Assembly: GCF_006210265.1 (NCBI RefSeq)
Contig: NZ_VCNC01000002.1
Span: forward strand, 620,001-684,000
Direction of reading: 5' to 3'
From: Desulfovibrio sp. UCD-KL4C
GTDB lineage: Bacteria; Desulfobacterota; Desulfovibrionia; Desulfovibrionales; Desulfovibrionaceae
Length of the DNA: 64,000 bases
The translations under genes and the position numbers were made by a program. The notes below the pieces were generated by a model, which did not search any database, was not told the DNA's origin, and saw nothing but the letters and a program-made list of their open reading frames with translations. This document shows positions 15,549 to 23,107 of this stretch, in pieces. The stretch's first letter is position 1. Every line of letters starts with the position of its first letter.

Positions 15549-16661
15549 TTATTTTTTAAGCATTTCCTTCACCATGTTCAAATAAGGCTCAATTCCGCAT
15601 GGAATTTCTTCAGGCCATTCAAACGGGACATCATCCCTTTCTGCTACTGCAGTTACAATCATATCTTTAATTTTAATAAAATCTGACGGATCATCAAAAA
15701 CTCTACTAGACGGTAAAAAATAACTACTGCCGTTGTCACGAGAGCTTAAAACAGGAAGTCCGCAAGCCAAAGCTTCAAGGACAGAATTTGAGCAGGCATC
15801 ATAATATGAAGGAAGAACAAAAATATCTGAGCTTCCGTAAAATTTCGGCATATCAGTTACTTTCCCTAAGAACCTGACACGCTTTGCAACTCCGAGAGTC
15901 TCTGCCAAAGCCTGATACTTTAACGGGTTACGCCCGCCTGCCACGTGCAGATAATAATTTTCAGGCAACTGCGCCAGTGCTTTGATCAAACTGGATACGC
16001 CTTTAAGCGCAAAATTTGTAGTGGCAGTTGATATTACAATATTTTTATCAGTCAAAGAAAATTCAGCCCTACTTGCGACTCTAGCCTCTTTGCTAAGTCT
16101 GGAAAAAAGAGAGAGATCAGGCTTGTTGTAAACAACTTCTATTCCACGCTCACCAAGGTCAGGGTGCGAATTAATCATCCATTCCGTAACTCTGTGCGAA
16201 ACACAGATGATGCGGCAACCTGAACGAACCTGACGCTTTTCAATATATTTAATAAGCAAATTTACAAGAGCAGTGCGTCTGCGAAACATTTTAAATGAAC
16301 GGGCCAGTCCTGACGGCCATGCGCGACGTGAAAGCTTCCAAAAAGATTCAAGAGGTCCACCGCCTATGCGAAGAAGATCCTGATTAAGTGACTTGCCAAG
16401 ACTTATACAAAGGTCATAATTTCCTTTTTTACGAACCATCTCAGCAGCCACAACAAACCACAATAACTTTCCAGCGCGACACAAACCGTAACGTCCGACA
16501 TTAATAACCTGCACACCCTGCGGAGGATTTTCCTCAGCTCTGGAACAAATAAAATCAACACTGTATCCTTGCTCGGCCAAAGCCTGACTGAGATTATATC
16601 CAAAGCGCTCTACTCCGCCATAGCGGCTGAAACGCGGAAGCATGATTGCAATTTTATTCAT
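15549..16661 (-). CDS. GT4-family glycosyltransferase (LPS core type)
   Basis: 370 residues with the two-Rossmann GT-B layout. The N-terminus MLPRFSRYGGVERFGYNLSQAL has the glycine-rich acceptor loop. The C-terminal donor half contains VLPSYYDACSNSVLEALACGLPVL, the E-x7-E region typical of GT4. It resembles WaaG-like enzymes that add hexose to the lipopolysaccharide inner core, though the donor sugar is not readable. It probably acts at the inner face of the cytoplasmic membrane. It neighbours other envelope genes but appears to be transcribed alone. Confidence 0.85.
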   Translation of the reverse strand: MNKIAIMLPRFSRYGGVERFGYNLSQALAEQGYSVDFICSRAEENPPQGVQVINVGRYGLCRAGKLLWFVVAAEMVRKKGNYDLCISLGKSLNQDLLRIGGGPLESFWKLSRRAWPSGLARSFKMFRRRTALVNLLIKYIEKRQVRSGCRIICVSHRVTEWMINSHPDLGERGIEVVYNKPDLSLFSRLSKEARVASRAEFSLTDKNIVISTATTNFALKGVSSLIKALAQLPENYYLHVAGGRNPLKYQALAETLGVAKRVRFLGKVTDMPKFYGSSDIFVLPSYYDACSNSVLEALACGLPVLSSRDNGSSYFLPSSRVFDDPSDFIKIKDMIVTAVAERDDVPFEWPEEIPCGIEPYLNMVKEMLKK

Positions 16662-16867
16662 TTTTAATTCATAACCTTATAGAATATCACAAAAAAACTT
16701 AAATTTATTATTATCATGCGTAGTCAGCAACACAATTGCACCCTTGCGGGCTGTCATATAAATTGATACCTGACAATTGAAGAAATTAGCTAGACTACTG
16801 TACCGCGCGCGAATGTTAGTCGGAAACTGCTGACTTGCCAAGCTGAACAGTAAATCAGGAGAAATAC

Positions 16868-17467
16868 GTGATTTTTATAGCACAACCTTGGGACATGAAA
16901 CTATTAGTTATCGTCAACCAGATAATGAGAAAAAACTGGCTTGATATTGTAATGCCGCTTATTTCATCCGCAGCTCTTTTATGGGTAATAATTATTGCAG
17001 CTACAGCATACGGTTTCCATAAAAAAGGTCCTAAATTTCTAATTATAATGCTGGTTATTATCGGATCTATGGGAATATCAGATTTCTCAACAGGAATAAT
17101 TAAAAAAACAATAGGTAGAGTTCGCCCTGTTAATTCTGTTCCTCTCACATATTATCGGGAAGACGGAAAGTGGCAACGCAGACCACTTGACTTTAAACCA
17201 CTCAAGAAAAAAGGTAACTCCTACCCTTCAGCCCATGCTGCCAATTCGATGGCTTTTGCGCTGATGTGCATGTTCTTTTTCCGCAAGCTGAGACCTTGGA
17301 TGATTTTTCTGCCATTGGCAGTAGGCTACTCTAGACTGTATTTAGGAAAACACTTCCCGACAGACGTGCTGGCGGGATGGGTTGTTGGAACATGTGTCGC
17401 CATTTCAGTCTGGCTAGTCTGGAAATATCTTATTAAAAACAATATCCCTGACAAACTGCGGACCTAA
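16868..17467 (+). CDS. PAP2-family membrane phosphatase
   Basis: 199 residues from a GTG at 16868 with AGGAG at 16857-16861. The three PAP2 signature blocks are present: KKTIGRVRP, YPSAHAAN (His in the PSxH motif) and SRLYLGKHFPTDVLAGW. Four to six membrane helices are visible. Enzymes of this type remove phosphate from undecaprenyl pyrophosphate, phosphatidic acid or lipid A. It is convergent with the TVP38 and GT2 pair, and a shared terminator lies at 17494-17536. Confidence 0.88.
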   Translation: MIFIAQPWDMKLLVIVNQIMRKNWLDIVMPLISSAALLWVIIIAATAYGFHKKGPKFLIIMLVIIGSMGISDFSTGIIKKTIGRVRPVNSVPLTYYREDGKWQRRPLDFKPLKKKGNSYPSAHAANSMAFALMCMFFFRKLRPWMIFLPLAVGYSRLYLGKHFPTDVLAGWVVGTCVAISVWLVWKYLIKNNIPDKLRT

Positions 17468-17493
17468 ATTTTACAACAAACTGCAATAGTACT

Positions 17494-17536
17494 ACAAAAA
17501 TAAACCCCGTCAGCAATTGGCGGGGTTTATTTTTGT
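17494..17536. terminator. Bidirectional terminator
   Basis: ACAAAAATAAACCCCG and its exact complement form a perfect 16-bp stem with an 11-nt loop, rich in A at one end and T at the other. It lies between the convergent PAP2 and TVP38 genes. Confidence 0.9.
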
Positions 17537-17553
17537 AAATTCAAAATCAATCT

Positions 17554-18243
17554 CTACTCAACCACAGCCTCAGCCTGATTGCGATATTTCTTGTAAATTT
17601 TAAATCCTAATAGAGTTGAAGCAATAAATAAAATTACAGCCACAACCATCTGAGAAGTTGAAGAAACATTCACTCCACTTCCGAAAAGAGCAAAAACAAT
17701 ATTCTGCGGCAGATATCCTACTGCAGAACCGAGAATAAACGGTATAGCCGGAATACTTGTAACTCCGGCAAGAAGGCTGGATATAAGGTTGCTTCCAAGT
17801 GGAAAAAACCGAATGGTCAAAGCCATGTTAAATGGACTTCTACTCAAAAAATCATCAACTTTTTGAATACGGGCGCCAAACTTATTTTGAATAAAAGAAC
17901 GCCCGACCAGTCGTGCATAAGTAAAAGCAAGCGCACAGCCAAGTCCGGTCCCTATGGAACCGAGCAAAGACCCTAGTACGGCTCCATAGGCATAGCCACC
18001 CATGAAGCAAACTATCTGTCGTGGAAATCCGATAGCTGAAAAGAACGATGCCAGACCGACATAAGTCAAGACACCGATAATCCCACGCGACCGCACATGT
18101 GTGTCTATCCACTTTGTATCAAGAGCATCACCAAGTCCCGCATATCTTATAAGATACACCGACAAAGCAAGCACGCCGAGCATTACAAGCCCTTTTACAA
18201 GAGCTTTGACACTTACTTTTGAGTCACTTCTGGAAGATGTCAT
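17554..18243 (-). CDS. TVP38/TMEM64 (SNARE-associated/DedA-like) membrane protein
   Basis: 229 residues and about five to six membrane segments. Family features are visible: FFSAIGFPRQIVCFMGGYAYGAVLGSLLGSIGTGLGCALAFTYARLVG and, later, FFPLGSNLISSLLAGVTSIP. Proteins of this superfamily are implicated in lipid scrambling and membrane homeostasis. Its ATG overlaps the stop of the GT2 gene by 4 bp (ATGA), so the two are coupled; a role in handling lipid-linked sugars is plausible. Confidence 0.85.
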   Translation of the reverse strand: MTSSRSDSKVSVKALVKGLVMLGVLALSVYLIRYAGLGDALDTKWIDTHVRSRGIIGVLTYVGLASFFSAIGFPRQIVCFMGGYAYGAVLGSLLGSIGTGLGCALAFTYARLVGRSFIQNKFGARIQKVDDFLSRSPFNMALTIRFFPLGSNLISSLLAGVTSIPAIPFILGSAVGYLPQNIVFALFGSGVNVSSTSQMVVAVILFIASTLLGFKIYKKYRNQAEAVVE

Positions 18244-18980
18244 AAATTATCTTTTTCGCTGCTGCGCTCTTTAACAGAATATGAGAAATGACGACTCTGC
18301 AACCAGCGTACGCCTAAAAGATCATATCCTCCGGCAATAGCCCTATCCAAAGTTCCATATTTGGACTCACCTAAATGGCGTGAACGATGATTCACTTTTA
18401 TCTCAGCAACACCTGCCCCCTGCATCTTCATAAGAGTAGGCAGAAAACGATGCATTCCGTTAAAACGAGGAATGGTGCGGACCATATCGGTACGCATTAT
18501 TTTAAGAGAACAACCGGTATCTTTAACCGATTCGTGGGTTAATTTGTTTCTTATTGCGTTAGCAATTTTGGAGGCGATTCGTTTGATCCACACATCTTTA
18601 CGCTTTCTGCGCCACCCTATAACCATGTCATACCCCTCATCATAAAGGGCCAACATGGCAGGAAGATCTGCAGGGTCATTTTGAAGATCTGCATCCATAG
18701 TGGCGACTCTAGGTGCAAGGGCTTCATCAAAACCTGCACAAAAAGCGGCTGACTGACCTCTGTTCTCTGCAAATGAAATATATCTGGCTTTAGGATAAGT
18801 CGTACAGATTTCATTTAAAACAGAGAGACTTGCGTCTTTACTGCCGTCATCCACAAACACAACTTCATATTGGATATTAACAGGCTCAAGAGCCGAATCA
18901 ATTTCCTGCATTAGTTTTCGCAAATTATCCTGTTCATTATAAACAGGGATTACGAGGGAGAGGTCATAGTTTTTTGTCAT
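18240..18980 (-). CDS. GT2-family glycosyltransferase, dolichol-phosphate-mannose-synthase-like
   Basis: 246 residues from the ATG at 18980; the open frame runs further but would enter the tRNA-fMet at 19067. GT-A fold: LSLVIPVYNEQDNL, VFVDDGSKD, and the DxD-type metal site in TMDADLQNDP. The C-terminal membrane helices of many relatives are lacking. It probably transfers a sugar from a nucleotide donor to a polyprenyl phosphate at the inner membrane. It is first in a two-gene unit with the TVP38 gene. Confidence 0.88.
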   Translation of the reverse strand: MTKNYDLSLVIPVYNEQDNLRKLMQEIDSALEPVNIQYEVVFVDDGSKDASLSVLNEICTTYPKARYISFAENRGQSAAFCAGFDEALAPRVATMDADLQNDPADLPAMLALYDEGYDMVIGWRRKRKDVWIKRIASKIANAIRNKLTHESVKDTGCSLKIMRTDMVRTIPRFNGMHRFLPTLMKMQGAGVAEIKVNHRSRHLGESKYGTLDRAIAGGYDLLGVRWLQSRHFSYSVKERSSEKDNL

Positions 18981-19025
18981 AACGAAAAAGTAGATAAGAA
19001 AATTTAATAATTTTGTAAATAGCTG

Positions 19026-19054
19026 TTGACAATGAAGAGGTCGAACTGTAGACA
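19026..19054 (+). promoter_or_regulatory. Sigma-70 promoter of tRNA-fMet copy 1
   Basis: TTGACA at 19026-19031, a 17-nt spacer, then TAGACA at 19049-19054. It is positioned to start just before the tRNA. Confidence 0.75.
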
Positions 19055-19066
19055 TGCTTTCAGTGA

Positions 19067-19143
<77 letters not shown>

Positions 19144-19157
19144 CTAAGTTTTTTGAT

Positions 19158-19189
19158 GAACCTATCTCATGACGGGTTCTTTTTTTTTC
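19158..19189 (+). terminator. Terminator of tRNA-fMet copy 1
   Basis: GAACC and GGTTC pair around a 12-nt loop and are followed by a run of nine T. Confidence 0.7.
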
Positions 19190-19274
19190 AGGGCTATGTC
19201 CATCCATGAAATGGACGTTATTAATTAAGGCCCTGATAATATTTGAAATATTTTTGCAAAAATCATTTTTTTGA

Positions 19275-19303
19275 TTGACAGCAAATACCAGAATGTGTAG
19301 AAA
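19275..19303 (+). promoter_or_regulatory. Sigma-70 promoter of tRNA-fMet copy 2
   Basis: TTGACA at 19275-19280, a 17-nt spacer, then TAGAAA at 19298-19303. It is the same design as the promoter at 19026, although the spacer sequence differs. Confidence 0.75.
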
Positions 19304-19315
19304 CATTCTCAGTGA

Positions 19316-19392
<77 letters not shown>

Positions 19393-19405
19393 CATAGCTC
19401 TTAAT

Positions 19406-19437
19406 AAAAGGCTTAATCGAAAGATTAAGCCTTTTTT
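19406..19437 (+). terminator. Terminator of tRNA-fMet copy 2
   Basis: AAAAGGCTTAATC and GATTAAGCCTTTT pair around a GAAA tetraloop, followed by T. This is a strong intrinsic terminator. Confidence 0.9.
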
Positions 19438-19497
19438 GTTATTCTGCAATATTCCTTCAACAATCTTATCACCTTAAAACATTGCTCAAATTTTCGA

Positions 19498-20853
19498 CTA
19501 CTCCTTCGCCTTTATAACTCTCGCAATTCTAGATCTAACCGGAATATTACTGGAGTTTAGCCCCGGCTTCTGACCATGCAAGTCAAACTCCAGCTTCACA
19601 CCCGGCCTAAAAATAAGGGTATGAGTAGAACCTCCGAAATGGAACATTCCTAACTGATCACCTTTATTAACATGCTGCCCTTCGTAAACGGTTATTTCAT
19701 TGGATGAAACTTCCGCCATACCCACAAACATTATTCCCATCAGACCAATGTCAGGATTATCAGCTTGTATTAGAATCAATCCTCTGGCAGCGACCTGAGT
19801 GATATATCCCTGTGAATTGTTAGGACCTGATGGATCAAACCCCATACTTTGGGCCTCGGCGTAATATGAACCGTCTATAATCTTAGTTTTTACAATTGTT
19901 CCACTCACAGGGCTATGCCAGCGGTGATAACTGAGAGCGCTGAGAAAAGCCTGATAAACAATCCCGCCTTCAAACACTTTGGCAAGTTCTTCATCATCTA
20001 ACATATGCGCAAGTGAATAAGGCTGAGCTTTGATCCAGAATTTATCACGCAGTTTAACATTACCAACCAATCTAAACGGAGCAGATTCACAAGCATTACT
20101 AATGACTGAATCGTCTTGAGGTGAAGCTACAGGACGACGACCTTCACGAAAAAAACGGGTAAAAAAATCATCCCATGAAGTGAATCCATAATATTTTTTC
20201 TTGGGGTAGCAGACAAAATCCTTAGCGAAAGTAGGCATTGCTTTTTTAGCATCACTCCCGAACCAACCATGTTTCGGATCATCACTCAAAACATAACGGG
20301 AGTCCGGAGAATCTAAATAAACTGCCCATTGAGTCAAAATTTTCTTAAGCTGCCTATTCACCTTTCCATTTAAAAAGGCACTGGCTCCAGCTGGAGTCCC
20401 CATAGGCCAATCTAAAATCGCATTAATCGGAAAACCTACCAAGCCTGTTTTATTAAATTCAGGAGCTCGCGTCATAAGGGTATTCATAAGTTGCAACATA
20501 TGAGTATAGTTCCTGACCTGCGGTTTACCGGTTGGATCTTTATCATAAGGCGGTTTATGCGGAACCTGATTAAACATTTCAGTAAAGAGCATAAAGAGTT
20601 CAGGGTCACTCTCGATCAAGTCTTTAAATTCCTGAAGAACCGGAAGCAAAGAAACATTACCGGATGCATCAGTCTCCTTAATCAGATCAGTGCGCCAATC
20701 ATTTAAGACCTGCTGATCAGAAGGCAGCCACTTTCCTACTTTATATGGTGCTATTTGTGTTGTTGTATCAGCAAATGCAGGTTGCACTGCAAGAAAAAAC
20801 AAAACTGCAAGGAAAACCGTAAAAAATCCGAATTTAAACAAATTCTTTTTCAT
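19498..20853 (-). CDS. Phosphatidylserine decarboxylase-like protein with signal peptide
   Basis: 451 residues from the ATG at 20853, which has AAAGGAGCGGGT upstream. A signal peptide (MKKNLFKFGFFTVFLAVLFFLAVQPAFA) comes first. A long N-terminal domain (about 30-190) precedes the decarboxylase domain, which holds YHRWHSPVSGTI and the FGGST self-cleavage region near residue 415, where Ser becomes the pyruvoyl group. Classical enzymes are about 210-320 residues with no cleavable signal. The layout resembles the two-domain type known in fungi and some bacteria. The export signal implies action in the periplasm or on its membrane face. The substrate is unproven. Confidence 0.82.
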   Translation of the reverse strand: MKKNLFKFGFFTVFLAVLFFLAVQPAFADTTTQIAPYKVGKWLPSDQQVLNDWRTDLIKETDASGNVSLLPVLQEFKDLIESDPELFMLFTEMFNQVPHKPPYDKDPTGKPQVRNYTHMLQLMNTLMTRAPEFNKTGLVGFPINAILDWPMGTPAGASAFLNGKVNRQLKKILTQWAVYLDSPDSRYVLSDDPKHGWFGSDAKKAMPTFAKDFVCYPKKKYYGFTSWDDFFTRFFREGRRPVASPQDDSVISNACESAPFRLVGNVKLRDKFWIKAQPYSLAHMLDDEELAKVFEGGIVYQAFLSALSYHRWHSPVSGTIVKTKIIDGSYYAEAQSMGFDPSGPNNSQGYITQVAARGLILIQADNPDIGLMGIMFVGMAEVSSNEITVYEGQHVNKGDQLGMFHFGGSTHTLIFRPGVKLEFDLHGQKPGLNSSNIPVRSRIARVIKAKE

Positions 20854-21270
20854 ACCCGCTCCTTTTTTGTTTATCATCATCACTTGTTATAACTGGTTAA
20901 TATTTCTTCTGACAGATCAAGATAAATCGGAACTATGAATACTATTTTTATTTTAACTTATTTTAAGAAATGAGGAAACGAAAGATTTAAATTTTATTAA
21001 TCATCTCAAGTATTTTCTATATAAGCCATTACAATTCTACTTTATATAGACGAATTCTAAATTAAATATTAAAACTTAAGCAAATTGAATTTTATTTTCA
21101 AAAATGATCAAAATTAGATCAAACACTTTTGTTCGAAAGTGAAAATTTTAGTCGACATGTTGAATATATAAAAACATGTTTACCAACATTTTAGTTCGCA
21201 TATCGACATTTTTACTTTTCTGTTTTATTTTAGCGTCATGTATGGACAACCAGAACTAAGGGGACACTAG
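20854..21270. promoter_or_regulatory. Intergenic control region between divergent psd-like and dhaK genes
   Basis: A 417-bp AT-rich divergent spacer. It holds an inverted repeat ACATGTT (21155-21161) / AACATGT (21173-21179) flanking TATATA, and another repeat, CACTTT / AAAGTG, around 21124-21141. Either may be an operator for dhaKLM. AAGGGG precedes the dhaK start. No sigma-54 element or riboswitch was recognised. Confidence 0.4.
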
Positions 21271-22329
21271 ATGAAAAAACTGATCAATGATGTGGAAAAT
21301 GTTGTTAAGGAACAGTTAGAAGGGATGGCCCTTGCACACCCTGAGTTAACAGTTAAATATGAACCCTACTACGTTTACAGATCCGATGCTCCGATTAAAG
21401 GTAAAGTTGCCATTCTCTCCGGTGGAGGTTCCGGTCATGAGCCCATGCACGGAGGCTTTGTCGGAAAAGGAATGCTGGACGGAGCATGCCCCGGTGAAGT
21501 TTTCACTTCCCCTACCCCGGACCAGATGTACGAATGCGCTAAAGCAGTCGACAGCGGTGAAGGAGTTCTCTTCATAGTTAAGAACTACACCGGTGATGTA
21601 ATGAACTTTGAAGCTGCTGCAGAACTGATTGCAAGCGAAGGTATTAAAGTCCAAAATATTTTGATCGATGATGACGTAGCCGTTAAAGACAGCTTATACA
21701 CTGCTGGTAGGCGCGGAGTCGGAACCACCGTTCTTGCTGAAAAAATTGTCGGAGCTGCGGCAGAAGCAGGTTACGATCTTGAAAAATGCTCTGACCTTTG
21801 CCGCAAGGTAAATCAGTATGGACGTTCTTTCGGCGTAGCACTCACATCATGCACCGTTCCGGCAGCTGGAAAACCTACTTTTGAACTTGCTGAAGATGAA
21901 GTTGAAATGGGAATCGGTATCCACGGCGAACCTGGAACTCATCGCATGCCCATTAAACCGATTGATGAAATGACTGAATACTCAGCTTTACAAATCATTG
22001 ACGATCCTGCTTACACACGCACAGTTCGCGAATGGGACGGAAGTGACTGGGCAGAAAAAGAACTTGTCGATGTTCCTTTTGCTAAAGGTGACAAAGTTAT
22101 CGCATTTGTAAACAGCATGGGCGGAACTCCTGTTTCCGAACTTTACACAATCTACAAAAAACTTGATGCAGTTTGTAAAGACAAGGGAATTACCATCGTG
22201 CGCAACCTTATCGGACCTTACATCACATCACTTGAAATGCAGGGTTTTTCGATCACCCTGCTCAAAGCTGATGATGAAATCCTGAAATTCTGGGACGCTC
22301 CGGTTAAAACCCCCGGTTTAATCTGGTAA
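21271..22329 (+). CDS. dhaK: Dihydroxyacetone kinase subunit DhaK
   Basis: 352 residues, normal length. It binds dihydroxyacetone covalently through a His; the family blocks [47 protein letters not shown] and GIGIHGEPG (the substrate-linking His) are all present. It forms the PEP-dependent kinase with DhaL and DhaM, giving dihydroxyacetone phosphate for glycolysis. It is the first gene of a three-gene operon, with a hairpin between it and dhaL. Confidence 0.95.
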   Translation: MKKLINDVENVVKEQLEGMALAHPELTVKYEPYYVYRSDAPIKGKVAILSGGGSGHEPMHGGFVGKGMLDGACPGEVFTSPTPDQMYECAKAVDSGEGVLFIVKNYTGDVMNFEAAAELIASEGIKVQNILIDDDVAVKDSLYTAGRRGVGTTVLAEKIVGAAAEAGYDLEKCSDLCRKVNQYGRSFGVALTSCTVPAAGKPTFELAEDEVEMGIGIHGEPGTHRMPIKPIDEMTEYSALQIIDDPAYTRTVREWDGSDWAEKELVDVPFAKGDKVIAFVNSMGGTPVSELYTIYKKLDAVCKDKGITIVRNLIGPYITSLEMQGFSITLLKADDEILKFWDAPVKTPGLIW

Positions 22330-22353
22330 ACGACCCTACTTGAATAATAAAAA

Positions 22354-22382
22354 AGCAGGCGTGGATTTTTTCTGCGCCTGCT
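22354..22382 (+). other. Intercistronic hairpin between dhaK and dhaL
   Basis: AGCAGGCG and CGCCTGCT pair around a 13-nt loop. No T run follows, so it is more likely a stability or processing element than a full terminator. Confidence 0.6.
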
Positions 22383-22404
22383 CCTTACTTTTGGAGAATT
22401 AAAA

Positions 22405-23037
22405 ATGCCCATAAATAAAACCCAATTGATTTCATGGCTTAATAAGCTGAATACAGTTTACACTGACAAAAAAGAATATCTTACCGAACTTGACGCAGCA
22501 ATCGGTGACGCAGATCACGGCATAAACATGAACCGCGGATTCTCAAAAGTAATTGAAAAGCTTCCTACTGTGGAATCAAAAGACATCGGAACCATCCTTA
22601 AAACCGTAGGCATGACTCTTATGTCCAGCGTAGGCGGAGCCAGTGGCCCTCTCTACGGAACGTTCTGGATGAAAGGCGGTATGGTTCTGGCTAATAAAGA
22701 AGAAATAAATTCCGAAGATTTTTATAAATTTATTGAAGCAGGAGTCGGCGGAATACTCCTGCGCGGCAGACCTAATCTCGGCGACAAAACTATGTATGAC
22801 CTATGGGCGCCAGTGCTGGAAAAAATTAAAGAATGCGCCGATAACGGTGATGATGTTTCTGCCATTGTGGATACCATTCTCCCAGTTGGTGAAAAAGCTT
22901 TAGCCGACACCATTCCGTTGCAGGCTAAAAAAGGACGCGCAAGCTATCTTGGAGAAAGAAGCATAGGTCATCAGGACCCGGGCGCAACGTCATCTTTTTA
23001 CATGCTTGAAACCCTGAAAGAAGTACTTGCCAGCTAG
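22405..23037 (+). CDS. dhaL: Dihydroxyacetone kinase subunit DhaL (ADP-bound)
   Basis: 210 residues. The magnesium/ADP site DAAIGDADHGINMNRGF carries three Asp, and the GGASGPLYGTFW and GRASYLGERSIGHQDPGATS blocks are typical. In PEP-dependent systems the ADP stays bound as a cofactor and is rephosphorylated by DhaM, which lies immediately downstream. TTTGGAG precedes the start. Confidence 0.95.
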   Translation: MPINKTQLISWLNKLNTVYTDKKEYLTELDAAIGDADHGINMNRGFSKVIEKLPTVESKDIGTILKTVGMTLMSSVGGASGPLYGTFWMKGGMVLANKEEINSEDFYKFIEAGVGGILLRGRPNLGDKTMYDLWAPVLEKIKECADNGDDVSAIVDTILPVGEKALADTIPLQAKKGRASYLGERSIGHQDPGATSSFYMLETLKEVLAS

Positions 23038-23107
23038 AAATTAAGGTTTACGCTTCTGGAATTTACTGGAAGCTGATTGCCTTGAGCTACTTTGGAGCTT
23101 GATTGAA

